Source: Beduinella massiliensis
Lineage (GTDB): Bacteria; Bacillota; Clostridia; Christensenellales; Aristaeellaceae
NCBI RefSeq assembly: GCF_900199405.1
Contig: NZ_LT963428.1
Coordinates: 1 to 64,000, forward strand
Direction of reading: 5' to 3'
Length of the DNA stretch: 64,000 nucleotides
Of the stretch, positions 42,047 to 50,758 are shown one piece after another. The notes beneath the pieces were generated by a model, which was given only the letters and a program-made list of their open reading frames with translations, was not told where the DNA came from and ran no database searches. The stretch's first letter is position 1; every line of letters starts with the position of its first letter. Position numbers and translations under genes: made by a program.

Positions 42047-43576
42047 TTACGCCTTCGCGCCCGCGCCGTTTGCGGCCGCGCGCTTATTGATCTTGCGTTG
42101 GTTGAACACCGAGAAGATGATCGAGCCCAGCGCCAGCACGATGAACACCACCGCGATGGGCGAGGTGAAGATCGCCCCGAAGTTCCCCTTCTGGATGTTC
42201 ATGAAGCGCACGAAGTTCTTTTCGCACATCGGCCCCAGGATCAGCGCCAGCAGGATCGGCGAGAGCGGGAACTCGTACTTGTTCATCAGGTATCCGATCA
42301 GGCCGAACGCCACCGTCACGCCCACGTCGAACACGTTCTTGTTGATCGAGAACGAGCCCAGCAGGGAGACGATCAGGATGATCGGCATCAGCAGCTTCTT
42401 TTCCACCGACACGATCTTCGCGAAGAACCGCACGCCCAGGCAGCCGATCAGCAGCATCGCCAGGTTCGCCATCATCAGCGCCGCGAACACGCGGTACACC
42501 GTCGGCAGCTCCGTGACGTACATCATCGGGCCCGGCTGGATGCCCTTCATGATGAACGCGCCCAGCAGGATCGCCGTCACCGAATCCCCCGGCACGCCCA
42601 GCGACAGCAGCGGGATCATCGCCCCGCCGGAGCAGCCGTTGTTCGCGGATTCCGTCGCCGCCACGCCCTGCGGAATGCCCGTGCCGTAAAGCTCCGGGTT
42701 CTTGCTCGCGCTCTTGCTCGCGCCGTAGGACACGAACACCGCGATGTCTCCGCCCGCGCCCGGGATCGCCCCGATGAAGGTTCCGATCAGGCCGCCCGCC
42801 AGGATGTTCTTCCAGATCGCCCGAATGTCGGAGAGCCCCGGCAGCACGTTCGTGATCTTCTCGTGCGACTGCTCCTGCTTCTCCTCGCCGTTCACGATCC
42901 GCTCGATGCCCCCGAACACCTCCGCCACCGCGAACAGGCCGATCAGCGTCGGGATGAACTGGAACCCTTCCAGCAGGCCCGTCTGCTTGTACGTGATGAA
43001 CCGCGGGATGCCGTTCGTCGGGTCCAGGCCCACCGTGCACAGCAGCATGCCGAAGAACGCGCTCACCAGGCCCTTGGAGATCGACTTGCCCGAGATCGCG
43101 ATGATGACCGACAGTCCGAACACCGCCAGCATGAACATCTCGCCCGGGCCGAACGACATCGCCATGCCCGCGATCGTCGGGGAGAGGAACGTCATCACCA
43201 GCGCGCCGATGATGCCGCCGCAGAAGGAGGAAAACATCGCGATGGAGAGCGCGCGTCCCGCCTGTCCCTTCTGGCACATCGGGTATCCGTCCAGCAGCGT
43301 CGCCGCCGCGGCCGGAGTGCCCGGCGCGTGGATGAGGATGGCGGAGATCGACCCGCCGTACATGCCGCCGCAGTAGATGCCCAGCAGCAGGCCGATGGAG
43401 GGAATCAGGTCCATGCCGAACGAGAACGGGATCAGCAGCGCCACGCCCATCGTCGCCGTCATTCCCGGTATCGCACCCAGCAGGATGCCGCCCGCAGCGC
43501 CCAGCAGCGTCATCAGGATCACCTGAATGTTCCCGAACACCGCCCCGTAGCTTTGAAAGAGCAAACTCCAATCCAC
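42047..43576 (-). CDS. tctA: Tripartite tricarboxylate transporter large membrane subunit TctA (copy 1)
   Basis: The 509-residue inner-membrane protein has 11-12 TM segments and the two conserved TctA loops LLGAIPGMTATMGVALL near the N-terminus and IGAIPGAGGDIAVFVSYG at about 250-268. With TctB it forms the secondary carrier that takes up a carboxylate delivered by TctC. The GTG start follows a GGGGGG stretch, as in copy 2. It differs from copy 2 (45663-47192) at about 15 residues by my count, mostly conservative. It lies 16 bp after tctB. Confidence 0.95.
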   Translation of the reverse strand: MDWSLLFQSYGAVFGNIQVILMTLLGAAGGILLGAIPGMTATMGVALLIPFSFGMDLIPSIGLLLGIYCGGMYGGSISAILIHAPGTPAAAATLLDGYPMCQKGQAGRALSIAMFSSFCGGIIGALVMTFLSPTIAGMAMSFGPGEMFMLAVFGLSVIIAISGKSISKGLVSAFFGMLLCTVGLDPTNGIPRFITYKQTGLLEGFQFIPTLIGLFAVAEVFGGIERIVNGEEKQEQSHEKITNVLPGLSDIRAIWKNILAGGLIGTFIGAIPGAGGDIAVFVSYGASKSASKNPELYGTGIPQGVAATESANNGCSGGAMIPLLSLGVPGDSVTAILLGAFIMKGIQPGPMMYVTELPTVYRVFAALMMANLAMLLIGCLGVRFFAKIVSVEKKLLMPIILIVSLLGSFSINKNVFDVGVTVAFGLIGYLMNKYEFPLSPILLALILGPMCEKNFVRFMNIQKGNFGAIFTSPIAVVFIVLALGSIIFSVFNQRKINKRAAANGAGAKA

Positions 43577-43592
43577 AAGACCGCCCCCCTTC

Positions 43593-44123
43593 TTAAATTT
43601 TGTCCACGAGCTCCGCCAATACCTTCAGCGGGCCCATGGGGATGTTCACGGTCAGCACCTTGTAGAACACAAACCACATCAGCAGCGGCACCAGCACCGA
43701 CACCAGCACCATCTGCACCCAGTTGCGCTTGCCGATCATGACCATGATGACGAATGAAACGACGGCCGAGCAGATGACGTAGCCCAGCGGCTTGAACAGC
43801 GCCACGAACCCCGCGCACAGCAGGATGACGATCAGCGCGTAGAGCACGCCCTTGTTCTTGACGAAGTTGATGCTCGCGGCGGGCGCGGCCAGCGGGTCGC
43901 CCTCGCCCATGGTCTTCAGCTTCACGATGGACTGCACCAGCAGCACGGCCGAAAAGATCAGCATGCCCGCGATCATGATCTGCGGGAACATCGCGGGCTG
44001 CACGTAGGTGTTCTTCATTTCCCCGAAGCTGAAGGTCTGCACGAGCGCCCAGATGCCGATTGCCAGGAAGAGCAGGGCGCCGATCAGGTTGGAAAACGCC
44101 TGGGTCTGGGTCTTCCTCCTCAC
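43593..44123 (-). CDS. tctB: Tripartite tricarboxylate transporter small membrane subunit TctB (copy 1)
   Basis: The 176-residue protein has four TM segments (about 11-30, 45-65, 88-120 and 130-165) in the standard TctB layout, with TYVQPAMFPQIMIAG after TM1. A GTG start follows AAGGATGTGAT. Its second half is almost identical to TctB copy 2 while the first 50 residues differ more. Confidence 0.93.
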   Translation of the reverse strand: MRRKTQTQAFSNLIGALLFLAIGIWALVQTFSFGEMKNTYVQPAMFPQIMIAGMLIFSAVLLVQSIVKLKTMGEGDPLAAPAASINFVKNKGVLYALIVILLCAGFVALFKPLGYVICSAVVSFVIMVMIGKRNWVQMVLVSVLVPLLMWFVFYKVLTVNIPMGPLKVLAELVDKI

Positions 44124-44175
44124 GATGAATCACATCCTTACCTGAACATGTAGAATGAGGTTTTCCGCCACAAAA

Positions 44176-44369
44176 GATGGGCAGGCATTGGCCTGCCCAT
44201 CTTCTGGCCGTCGGCCTTGCCGACGGCCTCGTGCAAAATGAAAACTTTGCACGAAGGTCACGGGTTACGATTTCATAGGAAGGGGAAGGCTTCCCCTTCA
44301 CGCATCCCCGCTTACAGGACGACGCTTTGTCGATCCTCTGGGATGGGCAGGCGTGAACCCGCCCATCCC
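44176..44369. repeat. Dispersed multi-hairpin repeat element, copy 3 (inverted, shortened)
   Basis: Hairpins in series are GATGGGCAGGC/GCCTGCCCATC, GGCCGTCGGC/GCCGACGGCC, CGTGCAAA/TTTGCACG and GAAGGGGA/TTCCCCTTC, then GATGGGC/GCCCATC near 44342-44368. The order and inner sequences match copies 1 and 2 in reverse orientation, but the central GACCGGC and AAATGC hairpins are missing. It fills the 282-bp gap between tctC and tctB copy 1. Confidence 0.82.
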
Positions 44370-44405
44370 GGGGCTGCCTTGGCCGCGTCTGCGGTCCTTT
44401 GGGGA

Positions 44406-45395
44406 TTACAGGCCCAGAACCTCCATCGCCGCGCCAACATCGACGAAGCTCTGCGCGAGGAACGCGGTGTACTCCTCGGCGTTCTGGTAGGCGATGGTCT
44501 GGCCGTTGTTCTTCATGAACTCCACGAAGTCGGGATCGACGACCGCCTCTTCGCAGGCCTTCACCAGCGTCGCCTTGACCTCAGCGTCCACGCCCTTGGG
44601 CACGGCCATGCCGCGCTGCGTGAAGTAGGTGATGTCGTAGCCCTGCTCGATGCAGGTCGGGATCGTCATCTCCGCATCGCCGACCTTGACGGTCGCCGGC
44701 GCGGTATCCATGACGCCCAGGCAGATCAGGTCGCCGGACTCGACGAAGGAGCGGGCTTCCGCCAGGGAAACCGTCACGCCCTCGATGAAGCCGCCGGCAG
44801 CGTTCTGCACGGCCAGCGCGGCGCCTTCCTGATAGGTGATCATCTGAATGTCGATGTCCGCGGCGCTCATCAGGTAGCCGCCCGCGATGTGCCAGACGGA
44901 GGCGTTGGAAGAACCGCCCATGCGCACTTCGCCCGGATGGGCCTTGCAGTACTCGATGTAGCTCTTCAGATCCGTGATGCCGTTGGCGGCCGCCCACTTC
45001 GCGTTGACGGTGACCGTCGCGGCGTCGGTGTTGACGCGGCAAAGCGGCTCGTAGCTTTCATACGTCAGGTCCGAGACGCCCTGGTTCTTGTACACGGACA
45101 GCTCGAACGTGATCATGCCGATCGTGTAGCCGTCGGGATCGGCATCCGCAATCGCCTGGTGGCCGATGATTCCGCCGCCGCCGGTGCGGTTGTCCACCGT
45201 GAGGGTCTGGCCCAGGGACTTCTCCATCGCCGCGCAGAAAGCGCGCAGGCAGGCGTCGGTGCCGCCGCCGGCACCCCACGGGCAGATGACGCTGATGCCC
45301 TTGGTCGGGTAATCAGCCGCGGACGCGGTCACGCTCACGCCAAAGAGCATCGTGAGGGCGATCGCAAGGGCCAGAATCTTGGCAAACTTGTTCAT
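44406..45395 (-). CDS. tctC: Tripartite tricarboxylate transporter substrate-binding protein TctC (Bug family)
   Basis: The 329-residue exported receptor has a signal peptide ending ASAADYP without a lipobox. The Bug-family fold shows KGISVICPWGAGGGTD, VDNRTGGGGIIGHQA and MGGSSNASVWHIAGG. It binds a carboxylate (citrate-like, or other organic acids) and passes it to TctAB. It is the only binding protein for two TctAB pairs in the window. GGAGG is 8 nt before the ATG; its promoter and upstream palindrome are described separately. Confidence 0.94.
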   Translation of the reverse strand: MNKFAKILALAIALTMLFGVSVTASAADYPTKGISVICPWGAGGGTDACLRAFCAAMEKSLGQTLTVDNRTGGGGIIGHQAIADADPDGYTIGMITFELSVYKNQGVSDLTYESYEPLCRVNTDAATVTVNAKWAAANGITDLKSYIEYCKAHPGEVRMGGSSNASVWHIAGGYLMSAADIDIQMITYQEGAALAVQNAAGGFIEGVTVSLAEARSFVESGDLICLGVMDTAPATVKVGDAEMTIPTCIEQGYDITYFTQRGMAVPKGVDAEVKATLVKACEEAVVDPDFVEFMKNNGQTIAYQNAEEYTAFLAQSFVDVGAAMEVLGL

Positions 45396-45465
45396 GGGAA
45401 ATGACCTCCTCCATGTTTGAAACCCGCTGGGCCCGTCAAGAGCGTATACAGGTTTCTCTTGTTAA

Positions 45466-45494
45466 AATTTATCACATATTACGTATAACGTCAA
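45466..45494 (-). promoter_or_regulatory. Promoter of tctC-tctB-tctA (copy 1)
   Basis: On the minus strand TTGACG (45489-45494), 17 bp ending GTGA and TAAATT (45466-45471). The same pattern, including TTGACG and the GTGA before the -10, occurs upstream of tctB copy 2. Confidence 0.8.
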
Positions 45495-45561
45495 TCCTTT
45501 TTTTCCTCAAAAAGTCATTTTCTGCATACTTCTATTAAAATTTCTTTATTTTTTGAAATTG

Positions 45562-45579
45562 CGTTCGTATATATGAACG
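45562..45579. promoter_or_regulatory. Palindromic operator upstream of tctC
   Basis: CGTTCGTATATATGAACG is an 18-bp inverted repeat with one mismatched pair. It lies 68 bp upstream of the -35 of tctC and matches the core of the perfect palindrome at 47884. Confidence 0.75.
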
Positions 45580-45618
45580 ATTGCTGTCGATTTCCCCAAA
45601 ACCCGCGAAGAAGGACGA

Positions 45619-45659
45619 AAAGGGCCGCCCGCCGCGAAAATGCGGCCTGGCGGCCCTTT
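45619..45659 (-). terminator. Terminator of tctB-tctA copy 2
   Basis: AAAGGGCCGCC (45619-45629) pairs perfectly with GGCGGCCCTTT (45649-45659). TTTTC follows on the minus strand, just past the tctA stop. Confidence 0.85.
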
Positions 45660-45662
45660 GGC

Positions 45663-47192
45663 TTACGCCTTCGCGCCCGCGCCGTCTTCGGCCGCGCGCT
45701 TATTGATCTTCCGCTGGTTGAACACCGAGAAGATGATCGAGCCCAGCGCCAACACGATGAACACCACCGCGATGGGCGAGGTGAAGATCGCCCCGAAGTT
45801 CCCCTTCTGGATGTTCATGAAGCGCACGAAGTTCTTTTCGCACATCGGCCCCAGGATCAGCGCCAGCAGAATCGGCGAGAGCGGGAACTCGTACTTGTTC
45901 ATCAGGTACCCGATCAGGCCGAACGCCACCGCCACGCCGACGTCGAACACGTTCTTGTTGATGGAAAACGCGCCGAGCAGGGAGACGACCAGGATGACCG
46001 GCATCAGCAGCTTCTTTTCCACCGACACGATCTTTGCGAAGAACCGCACGCCCAGGCAGCCGATCAGCAGCATCGCCAGGTTCGCCATCATCAGCGCCGC
46101 GAACACGCGGTACACCGTCGGCAGCTCCGTGATGTACATCATCGGGCCCGGCTGGATGCCCTTCATGATGAACGCGCCCAGCAGGATCGCCGTCACCGAG
46201 TCCCCCGGCACGCCCAGCGACAGCAGCGGGATCATCGCCCCGCCGGAGCAGCCGTTGTTCGCGGATTCCGTCGCCGCCACGCCCTGCGGAATGCCCGTGC
46301 CGTAAAGCTCCGGGTTCTTGCTCGCGCTCTTGCTCGCGCCGTAGGAGACGAACACCGCGATGTCCCCGCCCGCGCCCGGAATCGCCCCGATGAACGTGCC
46401 AATCAGGCCGCCCGCCAGGATGTTCTTCCAGATCACCCGAATGTCGGAGAGCCCCGGCAGCACGTTCGTGATCTTCTCGTTCGAGCGTTCCTGCTTCTCC
46501 TCGCCGTTCACGATCCGCTCGATGCCCCCGAACACCTCCGCCACCGCGAACAGGCCGATCAGCGTCGGGATGAACTGGAACCCTTCCAGCAGGCCCGTCT
46601 GCTTGTACGTGATGAACCGCGGGATGCCGTTCGTCGGGTCCAGGCCCACCGTGCACAGCAGCATGCCGAAGAACGCGCTCACCAGGCCCTTGGAGATCGA
46701 CTTGCCCGAGATCGCGATGATGACCGACAGCCCGAACACCGCCAGCATGAACATCTCGCCCGGACCGAACGACATCGCCATGCCCGCGATCGTCGGGGAG
46801 AGGAACGTCATCACCAGCGCGCCGATGACGCCGCCGCAGAAGGAGGCGAACATCGCGATGGAGAGCGCGCGGCCGGCCTCGCCCTTCTGGGCCATGGGAT
46901 AGCCGTCGAGCACGGTCGCCGCCGCGGCCGGGGTGCCCGGCGCGTGGATGAGGATGGCGGAGATCGACCCGCCGTACATGCCGCCGCAGTAGATGCCCAG
47001 CAGCAGGCCGATGGAGGGAATCAGGTCCATGCCGAACGAGAACGGGATCAGCAGCGCCACGCCCATCGTCGCCGTCATTCCCGGTATCGCACCCAGCAGG
47101 ATGCCGCCCGCAGCGCCCAGCAGCGTCATCAGGATCACCTGAATGTTCCCGAACACCGCCCCGTAGCTTTGAAAGAGCAAACTCCAATCCAC
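45663..47192 (-). CDS. tctA: Tripartite tricarboxylate transporter large membrane subunit TctA (copy 2)
   Basis: The 509 residues are near-identical to copy 1 (about 15 substitutions counted by eye, e.g. the C-terminal RAAEDGAGAKA for RAAANGAGAKA). The same loops and TM pattern are present, so it is intact. The DNA is also nearly identical, including the noncoding spacer to tctB, so the duplication is recent or kept uniform by gene conversion. It is read from its own promoter, with a terminator before the tctC promoter. It probably shares TctC or another receptor. Confidence 0.95.
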   Translation of the reverse strand: MDWSLLFQSYGAVFGNIQVILMTLLGAAGGILLGAIPGMTATMGVALLIPFSFGMDLIPSIGLLLGIYCGGMYGGSISAILIHAPGTPAAAATVLDGYPMAQKGEAGRALSIAMFASFCGGVIGALVMTFLSPTIAGMAMSFGPGEMFMLAVFGLSVIIAISGKSISKGLVSAFFGMLLCTVGLDPTNGIPRFITYKQTGLLEGFQFIPTLIGLFAVAEVFGGIERIVNGEEKQERSNEKITNVLPGLSDIRVIWKNILAGGLIGTFIGAIPGAGGDIAVFVSYGASKSASKNPELYGTGIPQGVAATESANNGCSGGAMIPLLSLGVPGDSVTAILLGAFIMKGIQPGPMMYITELPTVYRVFAALMMANLAMLLIGCLGVRFFAKIVSVEKKLLMPVILVVSLLGAFSINKNVFDVGVAVAFGLIGYLMNKYEFPLSPILLALILGPMCEKNFVRFMNIQKGNFGAIFTSPIAVVFIVLALGSIIFSVFNQRKINKRAAEDGAGAKA

Positions 47193-47208
47193 AAGACCGC
47201 CCCCCTTC

Positions 47209-47736
47209 TTAAATTTTGTCCACGAGCTCCGCCAATACCTTCAGCGGGCCCATGGGGATGTTCACGGTCAGCACCTTGTAGAACACAAACCACATCAGCA
47301 GCGGCACCAGCACCGACACCAGCGCCATCTGCACCCAGTTGCGCTTGCCGATCATGACCATGATGACGAACGAGACGGCGGCCGAGCAGATGACGTAGCC
47401 CAGCGGCTTGAACAGCGCCACGAACAAGACGCACAGCAGGATGACGACCAGCGCGTAGAGCACGCCCTTGTCCTTCAAAAAGTTCAGCGTGGCGGCGGGC
47501 GCGGCCAGCGGGTCGCTCTCGCCCATGGTCTTCAGCTTCACGATGGACTGCACCAGCAGCGCGGCTGAGAAGATTACCAGGCCCGCGATCATGATCTGCG
47601 GGAACAGCGCGGGCTGCACGTAGGTGCCCTTTACCTGCGCAAAGCCCAGCGTCTGCACAAACGCCCAGATGCCGAGGCACAGAAAGAGGATCGCACCGGC
47701 CAGGTTGGAAAACGCGAGCGTACGGGTCCTTTTCAC
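47209..47736 (-). CDS. tctB: Tripartite tricarboxylate transporter small membrane subunit TctB (copy 2)
   Basis: The 175-residue protein has four TM segments. It starts at GTG after AAGGATGTGAT. The N-terminal 50 residues differ from copy 1 at many positions (LGFAQVKGTYVQPALFPQ against FSFGEMKNTYVQPAMFPQ), whereas the last 70 are almost the same. It is the first gene of its operon. Confidence 0.93.
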   Translation of the reverse strand: MKRTRTLAFSNLAGAILFLCLGIWAFVQTLGFAQVKGTYVQPALFPQIMIAGLVIFSAALLVQSIVKLKTMGESDPLAAPAATLNFLKDKGVLYALVVILLCVLFVALFKPLGYVICSAAVSFVIMVMIGKRNWVQMALVSVLVPLLMWFVFYKVLTVNIPMGPLKVLAELVDKI

Positions 47737-47797
47737 GGGGAATCACATCCTTCACGACGATTCGATGCGGCGGGCGACGGCCGCTCTTCCTTGCTAG

Positions 47798-47826
47798 AAT
47801 CTATCACACTTTCCAGAACCCGTCAA
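47798..47826 (-). promoter_or_regulatory. Promoter of tctB-tctA (copy 2)
   Basis: On the minus strand TTGACG (47821-47826), 17 bp ending GTGTGA and TAGATT (47798-47803). The architecture is the same as the tctC promoter. Confidence 0.8.
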
Positions 47827-47883
47827 TTCAATAGGGTTTACTTTCTGCAAACTTATAGGTTTTCTTTATATGGATTGCAAAAC

Positions 47884-47905
47884 GCGGTTCATATATATGA
47901 ACCGC
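47884..47905. promoter_or_regulatory. Perfect palindromic operator upstream of tctB copy 2
   Basis: GCGGTTCATAT pairs with ATATGAACCGC: a perfect 22-bp palindrome starting 58 bp upstream of the -35. The core GTTC-N8-GAAC, with TATATA at its centre, is shared with 45562-45579. The position suggests an activator or a looping repressor; no matching regulator gene is adjacent. Confidence 0.82.
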
Positions 47906-47918
47906 CAGGACGGCAAAA

Positions 47919-47942
47919 CGCCCCGCCCGAACGGGCGGAGCG
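47919..47942 (-). terminator. Terminator of the dual peptidyl-prolyl isomerase gene
   Basis: CGCCCCGCCCG-aa-CGGGCGGAGCG forms a stem with one mismatch. TTTTGCC follows on the minus strand. Confidence 0.8.
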
Positions 47943-47962
47943 CTTGGGGTCTTCTCCGAAGG

Positions 47963-50455
47963 TCAATCGACGATCTTGTCGAACGGGTACTCCGTGCCGT
48001 AGGTTTCCACGTGCACGAGCTTCATGACCTGCTCGGTCTTGGGCGCGTTGGCGGCGTCCGTCGAGGTGGAAGCGATCACGTCCACCGTGTCCATGCCCTC
48101 GAGCACGCGGCCGAAAGCGGCGTACTGGCCGTCCAGATGCGTGGAATCCGCATGGCAGATGAAGAACTGCGAGCCCGCGGAGTCGTTATTGGTGGAACGC
48201 GCCATGGAGAGCACCCCGCGCTCGTGGGAGATGGGGTTTTCCACGCCGTTGTTGGAGAACTCGCCCTTGATGGCGTAGCCCGGGCCGCCGGTGCCGTCGC
48301 CGTCCGGGTCGCCGCCCTGAATCATGAAGCCGGCGATGACGCGGTGGAACTTAAGCCCGTTGTAATACTCATTGTTCGCCAGGGCGATGAAGTTGCCGAC
48401 GCTCTGGGGCGCGGTCTCGGGGTACAGCTCGCCGTAGATGACGCTGCCGTCGTTCATCACGATGGTGAAGAGGGGCAGCTTTTCGGCGGCGTCCGGGGTC
48501 AGGGGGGTCACGCCCTTGCCGGTCACGTCCGCCTCGGCCTCGTCCTTCGTGATCGTCTCGAGCGTGGCGGTTTCCACGTAGCCCTGCAGGTTGCTGCCCA
48601 GCACGGTCACGTAGGCGTACTCCTTGCCGCCCACGGTGATCTTGCCTTCCTGGCTCATGGTGACGCCCGCCGCGAGGTCCGCGATCGCGATGCCCTCGGG
48701 CTTGTCAAGGAGCTGCATGCTCTCCGTCACGCGGTTAAAGATCAGCTCCGGCTCCGCGGCGGGGGCGATGACCTCCACCGTGATGAAGGCGTCGATGTTC
48801 ACGAGCTCCACCGGGGACTCCGCCAGCCACGCCTGCTCGGCGGCGCTGTAGGCGTCGGACTTCTTGGTGTCGGTGACGCTCGCGGTGAGGCTTTCCTTCA
48901 TCGTCTCAAAGTCCGCCGGGCCCGCGGTCAGGTCGGCCGCGTAGCGCAGGATGTGGTAGCCGTAGGACGCCTCGACGATGCCGCTCACGTCGCCGACGTT
49001 CTTCAGCGCCATGGCGTTGTCCACGAAGGACTGGTCGTAGCTCGCGCTGCCCGCGAAGACCGGGTAGCCTGGGGCCAGGAGCTCCTGCTCCATGCCCGCG
49101 TCCTCGCCGTAGGCGGCGACGGCCTCCATGAAGTCCTTGCCGCCCTCGATTTCCGCCAGGGCCTTTTCAGCCTTCGCGCGGCCGGACAGCTCCGCGTCGG
49201 ACGGCGTCGCTTCCTCCGGCGTGGCGTCGGACGGCGTCGCTTCCTCCGGCGTGGCGTCGGACGGCGTCGCTTCCTCTTCCGCCGGATCGTCCGTCTTCAT
49301 CACCAGCACGTGCTGGATCAAGCGGATGCCTTCCGGCGTGTAGACGACCTCCGCGCCCGACATGTAGTCGTTGAGGAACTGGTCCTTGTCGGCGTCGTAG
49401 AGCTCCTTCGCCTCGGCGATCTTCTGGTCGTAGGCGGCCTTCACGTCCTCGTCGGTCACGGTGACGTCGCGGGTCGCGTACTCGTAGAGCATGTTCAGCT
49501 TTTCGCTGACGACGGCCGATTCCGTGAGGTTCTCGACGGTGTAGGAATTCTCGGCAAAGAGCGCCTCGACGTTCTCCTTCACCTGCGCGGTGACGGCCTC
49601 GTCGTCCTCCCCGCCCGCAAGACCCAGCTGGGCCTTGTACATCTCGGTGTACTGCTCGTACATGGAATCGTAATCAGCCTGCGCCTGCTTTTCGATCTCC
49701 GCCATGCGCTCGTCGGTGATCGCAAGGCCCAGGTCGTCGAACTTCTGCAGGAGCACCTTCTGCTGCATGATGCCCTGCACGACGTTCTCCGCGATGAAGC
49801 GCTGGTAGTCCTCGTCAGCGGTATCGATGCTCTGGCCGTAGTAATACTCCATCAGCGCGGCGTACTGCGTCTTGGTCATTTCGACCTCTTCGCGCGCCTC
49901 GCCGTAGGTGAGCGTCAGCTCGCCCGCCTTGGCCACGACGTCGCTGTCCTGCGGCTCGGAAGGCGTCGCCGCGGGCTCTTCCGTCGGCTCGGCGGTGGGC
50001 TCCGCCGTCGGCTCAGCGGTCGGTTCCGCCGTCGGGGCTTCGGTCGGCTCTTCCGTCGGATCCGCTACGGGCTCGGCGCTCTCCTCCGCGGTAAGCGCGG
50101 CAGGCTCAGCGGCCGGTTCCGCCGTCGGTTCGGCGGTGGGCTCCGCCGTCGGCTCGGCGGTCGGGGCTTCGGTCGGCTCTTCCGTCGGGGCCTCGGTCGG
50201 CTCTTCCGTCGGGGCCTCGGTCGGCTCTTCCGTCGGGGCCTCAGTCGGCTCTTCCGTCGGGGCCTCAGTCGGCTCTTCCGTCGGGGCTTCGGTCGGCTCT
50301 TCCGTCGGGGCCTCGGTCGGTTCCGCCGTCGGGGCCTCGGTCGCCTGCACGGTCGGTTCCGGCGTCGCCGTGGGGGCGGTCTGCTGGCATCCGGTGAGCG
50401 TGACGAGCATCGCCACGGTCAGGACACAGCACAGGATGATACGAATGTGCTTCAT
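47963..50455 (-). CDS. Lipoprotein with parvulin and cyclophilin peptidyl-prolyl isomerase domains
   Basis: The 830-residue protein is exported and lipid-anchored (lipobox LTGC at about 22-25). Residues 30-150 are PTEEPTEA repeats. A SurA/PrsA-like N-domain (about 155-320) precedes a parvulin domain (about 372-505: IRLIQHVLVM, VEASYGYHILRYA) that is interrupted by ATPSDATPEE repeats. After a linker comes a full cyclophilin domain (about 655-825) with FHRVIAGFMIQGGD, GSQFFICHAD and HLDGQYAAFGRV, so the catalytic Arg, Phe/Gln and Phe are present. It should help fold exported proteins at the outer face of the membrane. GGAGGG precedes the ATG. Confidence 0.9.
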   Translation of the reverse strand: MKHIRIILCCVLTVAMLVTLTGCQQTAPTATPEPTVQATEAPTAEPTEAPTEEPTEAPTEEPTEAPTEEPTEAPTEEPTEAPTEEPTEAPTEEPTEAPTAEPTAEPTAEPTAEPAAEPAALTAEESAEPVADPTEEPTEAPTAEPTAEPTAEPTAEPTEEPAATPSEPQDSDVVAKAGELTLTYGEAREEVEMTKTQYAALMEYYYGQSIDTADEDYQRFIAENVVQGIMQQKVLLQKFDDLGLAITDERMAEIEKQAQADYDSMYEQYTEMYKAQLGLAGGEDDEAVTAQVKENVEALFAENSYTVENLTESAVVSEKLNMLYEYATRDVTVTDEDVKAAYDQKIAEAKELYDADKDQFLNDYMSGAEVVYTPEGIRLIQHVLVMKTDDPAEEEATPSDATPEEATPSDATPEEATPSDAELSGRAKAEKALAEIEGGKDFMEAVAAYGEDAGMEQELLAPGYPVFAGSASYDQSFVDNAMALKNVGDVSGIVEASYGYHILRYAADLTAGPADFETMKESLTASVTDTKKSDAYSAAEQAWLAESPVELVNIDAFITVEVIAPAAEPELIFNRVTESMQLLDKPEGIAIADLAAGVTMSQEGKITVGGKEYAYVTVLGSNLQGYVETATLETITKDEAEADVTGKGVTPLTPDAAEKLPLFTIVMNDGSVIYGELYPETAPQSVGNFIALANNEYYNGLKFHRVIAGFMIQGGDPDGDGTGGPGYAIKGEFSNNGVENPISHERGVLSMARSTNNDSAGSQFFICHADSTHLDGQYAAFGRVLEGMDTVDVIASTSTDAANAPKTEQVMKLVHVETYGTEYPFDKIVD
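49191..49275. repeat. Coding repeat ATPSDATPEE inside the parvulin domain
   Basis: A 30-bp unit (GTCGGACGGCGTCGCTTCCT followed by CCGGCGTGGC) is repeated about 2.5-3 times with hardly any change. Near-identity suggests recent expansion. It adds a flexible loop to the parvulin domain. Confidence 0.8.
49975..50345. repeat. Coding repeats PTEEPTEA in the lipoprotein linker
   Basis: Tandem 24-bp units (CGGTCGGCTCTTCCGTCGGG and variants) encode (TEAPTEEP)n and (TAEP)n. The most uniform block spans about 50160-50320. It is length-variable low-complexity DNA that forms an extended surface linker. Confidence 0.85.
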
Positions 50456-50758
50456 GTTTGGTTTTCCCTCCAAATACTCTTGCGCGGGGTACGCCCCCTG
50501 CAAAGAATCCCTTTCCGCTGCGGCAAACGGGCCGGGGCCCATGCCGCCTTATCCCCCATTATAACAAGGAATGGAGGACAAAGCAACGTTTTCACTGAAA
50601 ACGACACGGTTTTGCCATGGTGCGTTCACATTTGCGGCGCGCTTTGAAAGGGGCCGCGTCCACGGCGTCCACAGGATAGACGCGCAGCGGCGCAGCGCGG
50701 TTTCTTCCTTTTATATCGTATGCGTATAGGATCAAAAACAGAACGCCTTCGGCTGCGG
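50456..50758 (-). promoter_or_regulatory. Intergenic region with promoter of the isomerase lipoprotein gene
   Basis: On the minus strand TTGCTT (50581-50586), 17 bp and a perfect TATAAT (50558-50563) lie about 100 nt upstream of the start. The rest of this 303-bp gap up to the ldcA stop shows no gene and no clear terminator. Confidence 0.72.

Noticed and set aside
42098-47357. Long overlapping frames of about 500-590 codons on both strands across the tct genes
   Set aside because: They are shadows of tctA and tctB. They recur only because the genes are duplicated.
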